64,000 nt of DNA from assembly GCF_000280905.1 (NCBI RefSeq), contig NZ_ALAP01000070.1, forward strand, positions 1-64,000, in the 5' to 3' direction. Below the pieces are notes generated by a model. The model saw nothing but the letters and a program-made list of their open reading frames with translations. It searched no databases and was not told where the DNA came from. Numbering within the stretch: position 1 is the stretch's first letter; the number at the start of each line of letters is the position of its first letter. Shown here one piece after another: positions 17,283-25,066 of the stretch. The DNA comes from Streptomyces sp. AA1529 (lineage in GTDB: Bacteria; Actinomycetota; Actinomycetes; Streptomycetales; Streptomycetaceae). A program made the position numbers and the translations under genes.

Positions 17283-17389
17283 GCCGGGGGTCAGCGGGCC
17301 GGTTCGGGAGGGTCGGCCGCCGCGCCCCACTCCCCCATGGCCCGCAGTACGTCCCCGGAGGCGATGACCCGGCTGGTGAGGGGGGCCCG

Positions 17390-17434
17390 CACACGGCTGC
17401 GGGCCCCGCGAAACGCGGGGCCCGCAGCCGTGTG
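17390..17434. terminator. Strong bidirectional terminator
   Basis: Perfect 21-bp inverted repeat (17390-17410 and 17414-17434) around AAA, between the converging endonuclease and L,D-transpeptidase genes. Confidence 0.88.
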
Positions 17435-17451
17435 GCGGAGGTGCCGGTGGA

Positions 17452-18699
17452 TCAGACCGCGGAGCCGGCCTTCCACTCCGACCAGTTCATGTTCCAGCCG
17501 TTGAGGCCGTTGTCGGGCTGGATCGTCTTGTCCGGCGAGCCCTTGACCACGACGACGTCGCCGATCATCGAGTTCTCGTAGAACCAGCCGGCGTCGGTCG
17601 AGGTGCTGCCCGCGCCGCGGGTGTCCTTGAGGCCGACACAGCCGTGGCTGGTGTTGCCGGAGCCGAAGGGCGCGCCCCAGTAGTTGCCGTGGATGAAGGT
17701 GCCCGAGGTGGACAGTCGCATGGCGTGCGGGACGTCCGGGATGTCGTAGCCCTCGGCGCCCTTGCGGCCGAACCCGACGGTGTTGCCGTCCATCCGGGTC
17801 TCCTTGTGCTTCTCGGAGATCACCATCTGTCCGTTGTACGTGGGGTTCTTCGCGCTGCCGGCCGAGATCGGGATGGTCTTGACGACCTTGCCGTCGCGCT
17901 CGACCTTCATCTTGTAGGACTTCACATCGACCGTGCTGACCTGCTTGCGCCCGATGTTGAAGGTGACCTTCTTGTCCTGGACGCCGACGTTGCCGTTGCC
18001 CGCCTTCACCCCGTCGAGGCCGAGGTCGAGGGTGACCTTGGTGTTGGGCTGCCAGTAGTCCTCGGGGCGGAAGTCGAGGCGGTCGTTGCCGAACCAGTGG
18101 CCGACGACCTCCTGGCCGCTGCTGGAGCTGACCTTGATCGCGGACTGGACGGCCTTCTTGTTCTGGATCTGCTTGTCGAAGGTGATGGAGACCGGCATGC
18201 CGACCCCGACCGTGGAGCCGTCCTGACCGACATAGGTGCCGATGAAGCTGTGCTCCGGTGCGACGGTGGTGAAGGTGCGGTTCTCGACGGCCTTGCGGCC
18301 CTCGCCGTCCTTGGCCGTGGCGCTGATCTCGTACTTGGTGGCCCGCTCCAGCTGCTTGCCGGGCTTCCAGCTCTTGCCGTCCGAGCCGAGGCTGCCCTCT
18401 ATGGTGGCGCCGCTCTGGACCGCCTTGAGGCTCACCTTGGTGAGCTTGCCGCCGGTGACGGTGACGTTGCCGCCGGTGTTGATGCTGGCGTTGTCGGCCC
18501 CGTCCTCGGCGGAGATCTTTATTCGGGCGGACGAGCTGTCCTTCTCGGCGGATATGTCGTTCTTGGTGGCCGACTTCTCGGTGTCGTCGCCGTCGTCACC
18601 ACCGCCGCAGGCGCTCAGCGTGAGCACCCCACCGAGCAGCGCGGCCGTGACCGCGAGACCCCTGCGGTGCTTCCCACCCGTCATCACTGGCTTCTCCAT
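17452..18699 (-). CDS. L,D-transpeptidase lipoprotein (YkuD domain)
   Basis: 415 residues, an exported lipoprotein that would form 3-3 crosslinks in peptidoglycan. The signal peptide ends in the lipobox LSAC (LLGGVLTLSACGGG). Two Ig-like domains fill about 60-270; the YkuD catalytic domain follows, with HGNYWG and SHGCVGL supplying the catalytic His and Cys. Start is uncertain: ATG at 18699 is chosen for a normal signal-peptide n-region; 18717 and 18684 are alternatives. The gene ends 17 nt from a strong terminator. The two Ig domains plus YkuD match mycobacterial LdtMt2-type architecture. Confidence 0.92.
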   Translation of the reverse strand: MEKPVMTGGKHRRGLAVTAALLGGVLTLSACGGGDDGDDTEKSATKNDISAEKDSSSARIKISAEDGADNASINTGGNVTVTGGKLTKVSLKAVQSGATIEGSLGSDGKSWKPGKQLERATKYEISATAKDGEGRKAVENRTFTTVAPEHSFIGTYVGQDGSTVGVGMPVSITFDKQIQNKKAVQSAIKVSSSSGQEVVGHWFGNDRLDFRPEDYWQPNTKVTLDLGLDGVKAGNGNVGVQDKKVTFNIGRKQVSTVDVKSYKMKVERDGKVVKTIPISAGSAKNPTYNGQMVISEKHKETRMDGNTVGFGRKGAEGYDIPDVPHAMRLSTSGTFIHGNYWGAPFGSGNTSHGCVGLKDTRGAGSTSTDAGWFYENSMIGDVVVVKGSPDKTIQPDNGLNGWNMNWSEWKAGSAV

Positions 18700-19005
18700 C
18701 TGCCTTCGGAACCCCATGTCTCCCCGGTAAAAAAGCTGCGCAGCCCCCACGGCGTCCGAAATCGGACAGGTGCGCTCCCGCTCTTTGCACAAGAACGCAC
18801 CGGGGACTATGACCGGTTCCACTTTCTGTCAAACTGTGGTCCAGGACACCTGTCCGCCTGGTGTATGACCTCTCCTGGTTCCCAGGAAAAGCGGAAGTAT
18901 GACTTCCCCCTTGCCTCCGCTTCTCAGTAACATCGGCCCGCGTACGGCCAGTTCACCACTGACCCCCAAGCCGTACGCCGTACCCACGCACCCAGGAGGG
19001 CGTTC
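18700..19005. other. Divergent promoter region with two short palindromes
   Basis: 306 bp between the L,D-transpeptidase gene and the small secreted gene. It is less GC-rich than its surroundings and holds TCCTGG-TTC-CCAGGA (18873-18887) and GGAAGT-ATG-ACTTCC (18893-18907), both with GTATGAC nearby. These may be operators; no known motif is recognised. A TTTTTTACC stretch near 18727 precedes the transpeptidase gene on the minus strand. Confidence 0.5.
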
Positions 19006-19200
19006 GTGTCCGAGGCCGGACCCTCGAAGCTGTCAGTCCACCGCCGACCTCTGGCCACTGCCGCGGCGGCCGGCGGAGTCCTGCTCGCTCTCGGGTTCGT
19101 ACCCACCGCCAACGCTACCCCCGAAAAACCTGAACATCCCACCCATCACAGCAACTCTGTGACGCGGTTGGAACATGCCGGGGGCGCGGCGGCGGAGTGA
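19006..19200 (+). CDS. Small secreted histidine-containing peptide
   Basis: 64 residues starting at GTG with a good GGAGGG site 5 nt upstream. Residues 12-39 look like a signal peptide (basic HRRPL, hydrophobic ATAAAAGGVLLALGFV, then TANA as likely cleavage site). The mature part would be about 26 residues, rich in Pro, His and Glu (PEKPEHPTHHSN). No family recognised. The gene may be real on the strength of ribosome site and signal peptide, but is short. Confidence 0.55.
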   Translation: MSEAGPSKLSVHRRPLATAAAAGGVLLALGFVPTANATPEKPEHPTHHSNSVTRLEHAGGAAAE

Positions 19201-19294
19201 CCAGCCGGTCACCGCGGGCGACGCCGCGCGGCTCCGCCGCCGCGGGCGCCGGATCCCGCCGCCCGCGCGCCCGGCACGGTCCGTACCGGCGCAG

Positions 19295-20848
19295 CTAGGC
19301 GAGCGGCCCGGTGACCGGCCGGATCGCGTCCAGCAGCGCGCCGGAGCGGACGAAGTCCTCGGCGGCCGCCAGGTCCGGCGCCAGGTAGCGGTCCCCGCCC
19401 GGCCCCCCGGCCCCGGCCTCGCGCAGCCCCGCGATCACGGCCTGCGCCGCCCCGCCGGGCGCCAGCCCGGCCGTCCCGGAGCGCAGCTCGACCGCCCGGG
19501 CCGCCGCGTACACCTCCACGCCGATCACCCGGGCGAGTCCGGCGACCGCCGTGCGCAGTTTCCGGGCCGCCGACCAGCCCATCGACACATGGTCCTCCTG
19601 CATCGCGGAGGACGGGATGGAGTCGACCGAGGCGGGCACCGCCAGCCGCTTCAGCTCGCTGACCAGCGCGGCCTGCGTGTACTGGGCGATCATCAGCCCG
19701 GAGTCCACACCCGCGTCGTGGGCCAGGAACGGCGGCAGCCCGTGGGAGCGGTTCTTGTCCAGCAGCCGGTCGGTGCGGCGCTCGGCGATCGAGGCGAGGT
19801 CCGCGACGGCGACGGCGAGGAAGTCGAGGACGTAGGCGACCGGGGCTCCGTGGAAGTTCCCGTTGGACTCGACCCGCCCGTCGGGCAGCACCACCGGGTT
19901 GTCCACGGACGAGGCCAGCTCCCGCTCGGCGACCGCGCGGGCGTGCGCGAGCGTGTCCCGGCCCGCTCCGGCGACCTGCGGCGCACAGCGCACCGAGTAG
20001 GCGTCCTGCACCCGCGGCGCGTCGTCCTGGTGGTGGCCGGTGAGGCCGGACCCCTCCAGCACCTTGAGCATGTTGGCCGCGCTGGCGGCCTGCCCCGGGT
20101 GCGGCCGGACGGCGTGCAGCTCGGGGGCGAGCACCCGGTCGGTCCCCAGCAGCGCCTCCAGCGACAGCGCCGCCGCGACATCGGCGGAGCTGAACAGCCG
20201 CCCGAGGTCGGCGCACGCCATCAGCAGCATGCCGAGCATTCCGTCCGTGCCGTTGAGGAGCGCCAGCCCCTCCTTCTCGCGCAGCTCGACGGGGACGAGG
20301 CCGTGCTCGGCGAGCAGCTCGGCGGCCGGGCGCAGCTCGCCGTCGGGGCCTTCGGCCTCGCCCTCGCCCATCAGCGTGAGGGCGCAGTGGGAGAGCGGGG
20401 CGAGGTCGCCGGAGCAGCCGAGCGAGCCGTACTCGTGCACCAGCGGTGTGATGCCGGCGTTGAGCAGGTCGGCCATGGCCTGGGCCACCTCGGCGCGTAC
20501 CCCGGTGCGGCCGGAGGCGAGGGTCTTCAGCCGCAGGAACATCAGCGCGCGCACCACCTCGCGCTCCACTCGCGGGCCCATTCCCGCGGCGTGCGAGCGG
20601 ACGATGTTGCGCTGGAGCTGAGCGCGCAGGTCCGGGCCGATGTGGCGGACGGCGAGGGCACCGAAGCCGGTGGAGACGCCGTAGACCGGGTCGGGCTTGG
20701 CGGCGAGGTCGTCGATGAAGCGGCGGGCGGTGCGCAGCGCCTCGCGGGCCTCCTCGGCCAGCTCGACGCGGGCACCGTCCCGGGCCACGGCGACGACCTC
20801 CTCGGGGCTGGTGCCCGAGCTCCCGACGACCACAGTGTGCATATTCAT
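19295..20848 (-). CDS. hutH: Histidine ammonia-lyase
   Basis: 517 residues. It deaminates histidine to urocanate. The electrophilic MIO cofactor forms from an internal tripeptide, here C145-S146-G147 in GSLGCSGDLAP, as in Streptomyces HutH, rather than the Ala-Ser-Gly of most bacteria. Other family motifs: YGVSTGFG, NGTDGMLG, SSVDNPVV, QEDHVSMG. ATG 20848 (MNMHTVVVG) fits known HutH N-termini; 20842 is also possible. Divergent from a tetR gene across CTAG-rich palindromes. No other hut genes are in the window. Confidence 0.96.
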   Translation of the reverse strand: MNMHTVVVGSSGTSPEEVVAVARDGARVELAEEAREALRTARRFIDDLAAKPDPVYGVSTGFGALAVRHIGPDLRAQLQRNIVRSHAAGMGPRVEREVVRALMFLRLKTLASGRTGVRAEVAQAMADLLNAGITPLVHEYGSLGCSGDLAPLSHCALTLMGEGEAEGPDGELRPAAELLAEHGLVPVELREKEGLALLNGTDGMLGMLLMACADLGRLFSSADVAAALSLEALLGTDRVLAPELHAVRPHPGQAASAANMLKVLEGSGLTGHHQDDAPRVQDAYSVRCAPQVAGAGRDTLAHARAVAERELASSVDNPVVLPDGRVESNGNFHGAPVAYVLDFLAVAVADLASIAERRTDRLLDKNRSHGLPPFLAHDAGVDSGLMIAQYTQAALVSELKRLAVPASVDSIPSSAMQEDHVSMGWSAARKLRTAVAGLARVIGVEVYAAARAVELRSGTAGLAPGGAAQAVIAGLREAGAGGPGGDRYLAPDLAAAEDFVRSGALLDAIRPVTGPLA

Positions 20849-20906
20849 ATTCACGAACCCTAGTGAGTGAATTGCCATCTGTCACGAGGCGTGGGTGGAC
20901 CCCGGG

Positions 20907-20919
20907 CTAGGAAACCTAG
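20907..20919. promoter_or_regulatory. CTAG-rich inverted repeat 1 (putative TetR operator)
   Basis: CTAGG-AAA-CCTAG, between hutH and the divergent tetR gene. CTAG tetramers are normally scarce in Streptomyces DNA, so several within 45 bp suggest a selected site. Confidence 0.6.
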
Positions 20920-20926
20920 TTTTCTG

Positions 20927-20947
20927 CCTAGACCCCCTAGGTCTAGG
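20927..20947. promoter_or_regulatory. CTAG-rich inverted repeat 2 (putative TetR operator)
   Basis: CCTAGACC-CCCTA-GGTCTAGG, 8-bp arms, centred 24 bp from repeat 1 and 44 bp before the tetR start. Likely autoregulatory; effect on hutH is possible but unproven. Confidence 0.65.
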
Positions 20948-20990
20948 CTGCGGACCGTACGCGGCCGACGCCGGAGAGGATGGTGAACCC

Positions 20991-21761
20991 ATGGTGCGCG
21001 CGGGTCTGACCGTGGACCGGATCGTCCAGGCAGCAGCCGAGCTGGCGGACGAGGTGGGCCTGGACAACGTCACACTGTCCGCGCTGGCCCGCGGATTCGG
21101 CGTCAAGGACGCCAGCCTCTACTCCCACGTCCGCAACCTCGCCGACCTGCGCACCCGGCTGTGCGTCCAGGCGGCCCGCGAGATGACCGACCGGATCGGC
21201 GCAGCCGTCGCCGGGCGCGCCGGCAAGGACGCGCTGCTCGCCTTCGCCGACGCCTTCCGCGGCTACGCCCTCGAACACCCCGGCCGCTACGCCGCCGGAC
21301 AGCTCCAGGTCGACCCCGCCGTCGCCGCCGAGTCCGTCGGCCACCGCCGCAGCATCGAACTGACCTACGGCATGCTGCGCGCCTACGGCCTCCGGGAACC
21401 GGACCTGACCGACGCCGGGCGGCTGCTGCGCAGCACCTTCCACGGCTACGCGGACCTGGAGACCCGCACCGGGTTCAGCCACCCGCGGCGCCTCGACGAC
21501 TCCTGGCGCCGCTCCCTGGAGGCGCTGCACTTCCTGCTGGAGAACTGGCCGCGGACCACGCAGCCGGAGCCGCGCGGCACCCGCGATCCGCGCCCGGGCC
21601 GGGCCGCGGCCCCGGCCGTCGGGTGCGGGACCGCAGACGGCGGGCACAGGGCCGAAGGCGGCGGGTGCGGGGCCGAAGGCGGCGGGTGCGGGGCCGAAGG
21701 CGGCGGGTGCGGGGCCGAACACATCGAGCACATCAGAGATGAGGAGCAGACCGGTGAATGA
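20991..21761 (+). CDS. TetR-family regulator
   Basis: 256 residues. The N-terminal helix-turn-helix is clear (VDRIVQAAAELADEVGLDNVTLSALARGFGVKDASLYSHV), followed by a WHG-type ligand domain (LRSTFHGYADLETRTGF). The C-terminus carries an unusual 7-residue tandem repeat (AEGGGCG, three copies) from a 21-bp DNA repeat, and is probably disordered. ATG 20991 follows GGAGAGG. The last codons overlap the hydrolase start, so the two genes form an operon and the hydrolase is a probable target. Confidence 0.92.
   Translation: MVRAGLTVDRIVQAAAELADEVGLDNVTLSALARGFGVKDASLYSHVRNLADLRTRLCVQAAREMTDRIGAAVAGRAGKDALLAFADAFRGYALEHPGRYAAGQLQVDPAVAAESVGHRRSIELTYGMLRAYGLREPDLTDAGRLLRSTFHGYADLETRTGFSHPRRLDDSWRRSLEALHFLLENWPRTTQPEPRGTRDPRPGRAAAPAVGCGTADGGHRAEGGGCGAEGGGCGAEGGGCGAEHIEHIRDEEQTGE
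21651..21720 (+). repeat. 21-bp in-frame tandem repeat in the tetR 3' end
   Basis: Three identical 21-bp units (21651-21671, 21672-21692, 21693-21713) plus seven bases of a fourth; encodes repeated AEGGGCG. Copy number may vary between strains without shifting the frame. Confidence 0.92.
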
Positions 21762-22635
21762 CCGATCCGACGCCGCCGAACCCCGTTCCGGCGCCCTGCC
21801 CGTCCCGGGCGCCACCCTCGGCTACCAGGTGCGCGGCACGGGACCGCTGCTGCTGCTCATACCGGGCGGCGCGGGGAACGCGGACGTCTTCCACGGAGTG
21901 GCGCCCGCACTCGCCGCCCACTTCACCGTGGCGAGCTACGCGCCGCGCGGGATCAGCGGCAGCCCGCTGGACGCCCCCGGCGAGGAGCAGCGCGTCGCGG
22001 TGCACGCCGCCGACGCCGGGCGGCTGCTCGACCTGCTCTCCCCCGACGAGCCCTGCTATGTGTTCGGCACCAGCTCCGGCGGCATCACCGCCGTCGAACT
22101 GCTGACGCTGCACCCCGACCGGGTGCGGCTCGCCGTCGCGCACGAGCCGCCGCTGGCCCGGGTGTCGGCCGTCCCCGGACCGGCACTGGACGCGTTCGCG
22201 CAGATCAGCGAGGTCGCCGCGCGCGAGGGTGTCGGGCCGGGCTACGCGCGGATGGGGGCGACGCTGGGCGAGGCCGAGCCGCTCGACCCGGCCGAGGACG
22301 AGGGAGCGCCGGAACCGATGCCGGCGGGGCTGCGGGCCGCCGTCGAGGCGAGCAGCGGCCACTTCCTGGAACATGTGCTGAAGCCCTTCACCCACCACGG
22401 CCCGGACCTCGCCCGGCTGCGGGCCGCCGCGGACCGGCTGGTCGTCGGGGTCGGCCGGGCCTCCCGCGGACAGCTCCCGCACACCCTCGCCACCGAGCTG
22501 GCCGAGACGGTGGGGGCGCGGTGCCGGGAGTTCCCCGGCGGCCATCTCGGCTGCGTCGAGCACCCGGCGGCGTTCGCCCGCGCGCTGCACCGCACCCTGC
22601 GGGAGGCGGACCCCGCACCGGGGACCGGCCGTTGA
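21754..22635 (+). CDS. Alpha/beta hydrolase
   Basis: 293 residues of the alpha/beta hydrolase fold. The nucleophile elbow is FGTSSGG (serine in G-x-S-x-G), the oxyanion loop IPGGAGN is early, and the catalytic histidine is in FPGGHLGCVEHP. It overlaps the tetR stop by 8 nt, starting at GTG 21754 with GAGGAG 7 nt upstream. Cytosolic; substrate unknown. With the TetR gene it forms a two-gene self-regulated operon, possibly for breakdown of the TetR ligand. Confidence 0.88.
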   Translation: MNDRSDAAEPRSGALPVPGATLGYQVRGTGPLLLLIPGGAGNADVFHGVAPALAAHFTVASYAPRGISGSPLDAPGEEQRVAVHAADAGRLLDLLSPDEPCYVFGTSSGGITAVELLTLHPDRVRLAVAHEPPLARVSAVPGPALDAFAQISEVAAREGVGPGYARMGATLGEAEPLDPAEDEGAPEPMPAGLRAAVEASSGHFLEHVLKPFTHHGPDLARLRAAADRLVVGVGRASRGQLPHTLATELAETVGARCREFPGGHLGCVEHPAAFARALHRTLREADPAPGTGR

Positions 22636-22705
22636 CACCGGCTGCGCGCGACCGGCTGCGGGCTCGGTGCACGGGATCCGGCGCGGCGGAGCCCGGCGCC
22701 GGAGC

Positions 22706-23947
22706 TCAGCTGCGGCGGAAGCGGCGGCGCTCGGGGGCGGGCGGCAGCGGGTCGGGGGTGGCGGCCAGCCGGACCGTGGGATCGTCGGGCCCGCCCTCCC
22801 GGCCCGCGACGACCGGCGCGCCGGAGCGCAGCGCCTTGGCGCGGTACTGGGCGGCGTCCGCCAGCCGGAAGAGGCGGTGTGCGGAGCGCACGGCGCCCAC
22901 CGGGTCGCCGGTCGACGCGATCCCGCAGGCCACCCCCTCCCCCAGCTCCAGCGCGGCGGCGCTGCGGCACAGTTCGCCGACGGTGTGCACCACCTCGTCG
23001 GCGGCGGGGCCCACGGCCAGCAGGCAGAACTCGTCGCCGCCCAACCGCCCGGCCAGCGCGCCGGGCAGGGCGGCCGCCGCCGCGGACAGCACGGCGGCGA
23101 ACCGTTCCAGCAGCCGGTCGCCGGCCTCGTGCCCCTGGGCGTCGTTGACGCCTTTGAGCCCGTTGAGGTCGCAGACGACGAGGCTGACGACGGTGCCCAG
23201 ATCGCGGTGGAGCGCGATGGCCTCGTCCAGCCGGGTCTCGACGGCGCGCCGGTTGGCGAGTCCGGTGAGGGGGTCGGTGTAGGCGAGCCTGCGGACCTCC
23301 TCCAACTGCTCGTTCTGCGCGATGCCCGAGGCTATGAGGGCCGCGAGCACCGCGGCGAAGTCGGCGTCGGCGCGGGTGAAGGCCGGTCCTCCGGCGGGCC
23401 GTGCCACATACAGCTCTCCCCAGGCCCGGCCGCGCAGCACGATCGGTGCGATCACACAGGAGCCGCGGCCCCTGCGGCGCCGCGCCGCCACCCGGCGGTA
23501 GCCGTGCGCCGCCGGGTCCCCGGCGCCGCCCGCCGCCTCCGGGCCGTCGCCCACCACCCACGCCTGCGGCCGGCCGCCGCCCGCCCACCACTCGTGCAGC
23601 AGTTCGGCGAGCTGGGGGAAGTCGTGCACCGGGTAGGACTCGTCGGCGGGGTACTCGGCCTCCTCCGGCGCCCGCTCCCCCACGTTGGCCAGCACGCGCA
23701 GCCGACCGCCGGCCGGCTCCCAGACGGACACGGCGGCGAACGTGCCGCCCATCGCCGCGCGGGCGCCTTCGGCCGCCGCGTGCGCTATGTCCCGGTGGGA
23801 GCGGGCGGTGTCGGTCTCGGGGTCGTCCGCGGGGTGCGGGTGCGGGCGGGCCGCGGCGGGCGCCGAGGTCTGGGCCGCCGCCATGGCCTGGGACAGCACG
23901 ACGACGGCATCGAGGCGCGCGTCCGCGTCCTCCGCTGTTCGACCCAT
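22706..23947 (-). CDS. GAF-GGDEF protein (diguanylate cyclase-like)
   Basis: 413 residues, no membrane helix. Residues about 45-220 form a GAF-like sensor domain; residues about 240-400 form a GGDEF domain with intact active site RLGGDEFC and DPLTGLANRR start. It would make cyclic di-GMP, a developmental signal in Streptomyces. The inhibitory site RxxD normally five residues before GGDEF is absent (LPGA there), so product inhibition may be lost. ATG 23947 lies 6 nt from a -10 TAATCT (minus strand, 23954-23959), suggesting a leaderless transcript. The 226 bp upstream show nothing else. Confidence 0.88.
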   Translation of the reverse strand: MGRTAEDADARLDAVVVLSQAMAAAQTSAPAAARPHPHPADDPETDTARSHRDIAHAAAEGARAAMGGTFAAVSVWEPAGGRLRVLANVGERAPEEAEYPADESYPVHDFPQLAELLHEWWAGGGRPQAWVVGDGPEAAGGAGDPAAHGYRRVAARRRRGRGSCVIAPIVLRGRAWGELYVARPAGGPAFTRADADFAAVLAALIASGIAQNEQLEEVRRLAYTDPLTGLANRRAVETRLDEAIALHRDLGTVVSLVVCDLNGLKGVNDAQGHEAGDRLLERFAAVLSAAAAALPGALAGRLGGDEFCLLAVGPAADEVVHTVGELCRSAAALELGEGVACGIASTGDPVGAVRSAHRLFRLADAAQYRAKALRSGAPVVAGREGGPDDPTVRLAATPDPLPPAPERRRFRRS

Positions 23948-24173
23948 ACGCCAAGATTAGGAGGCTTCGCCCCGTTCTGCCGCACGGATCATTACGCAGA
24001 GCTTCACTCTACGAAGAAGACCCCGCGCCCCGCCGGGAAACCGCGCATCCCGCGCCCGGGAACCGCCACTCCGCCGCACACCCGATCCGCCGCACATCGA
24101 TCCGCCGTACGGCGCCGCACCGGGCGCCGCCGCAGCGCCCCGTCGAAGAGGCCGGCCGAAGCCGCCCGCACGG

Positions 24174-24974
24174 TCAGACCCCGGGCCAGTCCGGCTTCCG
24201 CTTCTCGTTGAACGCCGCGACGCCCTCGGCCCGGTCACCGGAGAAGGCGACCGTACGCCAGGCGGCCTCCTCCACCTCCAGCCCCGCCCGCAGGTCCATC
24301 CCCCATCCGGTGCGCAGCGCCCGCTTGGCGGCGCGCAGCCCGACCGGCGAGTTGGCCGCGATGCGGGCCGCGAGCGCCAGCGCCTCGGCCCGGTCCGTAC
24401 CCGACTCCGCGAGCAGGTCGACCATGCCGAGCGCCCGCGCCTCCTCGGCGGCCACCCGGCGCGCGGTGAAGATCAGCTCGGCGGCCCGGGCCGCACCCAC
24501 CCGGCGCGGCAGCAGCTGCGTCCCGCCGCCGCCCGGTACGACACCGACCGACACCTCGGGCAGGCCCAGCACCGCGGTGGGGTCGGCCACGATCAGGTCG
24601 CAGGCCAGCGCCAGTTCGTACCCGCCGCCCAGCGCATAGCCGTGCACGGCGGCGATCGTCGGCATCGGCAGTTCCAGCACCCCGGTGTAGGCGGCCCGGG
24701 CGTGCGGACGCTGGGCCGCCAGCTCCGCGTCGCTGAAGGAGTTGCGCTCCTTGAGGTCGGCGCCGACGCAGAACGCGCGCTCGTGCGTCGAGGTCAGTAC
24801 GGTGGCCCGCACCTCACCGTCCCGCGCGAGCGCGGCGCACGCGTCGGCCAGGGCGCCCGCGAACGCCGTCGACACGGCGTTCATGGCCCCACTCCGGTCC
24901 ATCACCAGCTCCGCGACGTGCCCGTCCTTGCGGACCCGCACCCACTCCCCGAACGCCTGCTCGCTGAGATCCAT
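24174..24974 (-). CDS. Enoyl-CoA hydratase/isomerase family protein
   Basis: 266 residues, crotonase fold. Hydrates or isomerises acyl-CoA intermediates. Oxyanion-hole segments are AFCVGADLKE and HGYALGGGYELALACD; the active-site glutamates around LPEVSVGVVPGGGG fit hydratases. The exact substrate is unknown; it may serve branched-chain or fatty-acid breakdown. ATG 24974 lies 7 nt after a -10 TATCGT on the minus strand, so this start is preferred over the GTG at 24983. Confidence 0.9.
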   Translation of the reverse strand: MDLSEQAFGEWVRVRKDGHVAELVMDRSGAMNAVSTAFAGALADACAALARDGEVRATVLTSTHERAFCVGADLKERNSFSDAELAAQRPHARAAYTGVLELPMPTIAAVHGYALGGGYELALACDLIVADPTAVLGLPEVSVGVVPGGGGTQLLPRRVGAARAAELIFTARRVAAEEARALGMVDLLAESGTDRAEALALAARIAANSPVGLRAAKRALRTGWGMDLRAGLEVEEAAWRTVAFSGDRAEGVAAFNEKRKPDWPGV

Positions 24975-25066
24975 GACCGCCACGATAACGGTCGCTAACT
25001 TCCGCCCGTCAACGTCCGGCGCGGCACCCGCCGGACGCGTCCCCCCGCCCGCCGGGTCGGCGCCGG

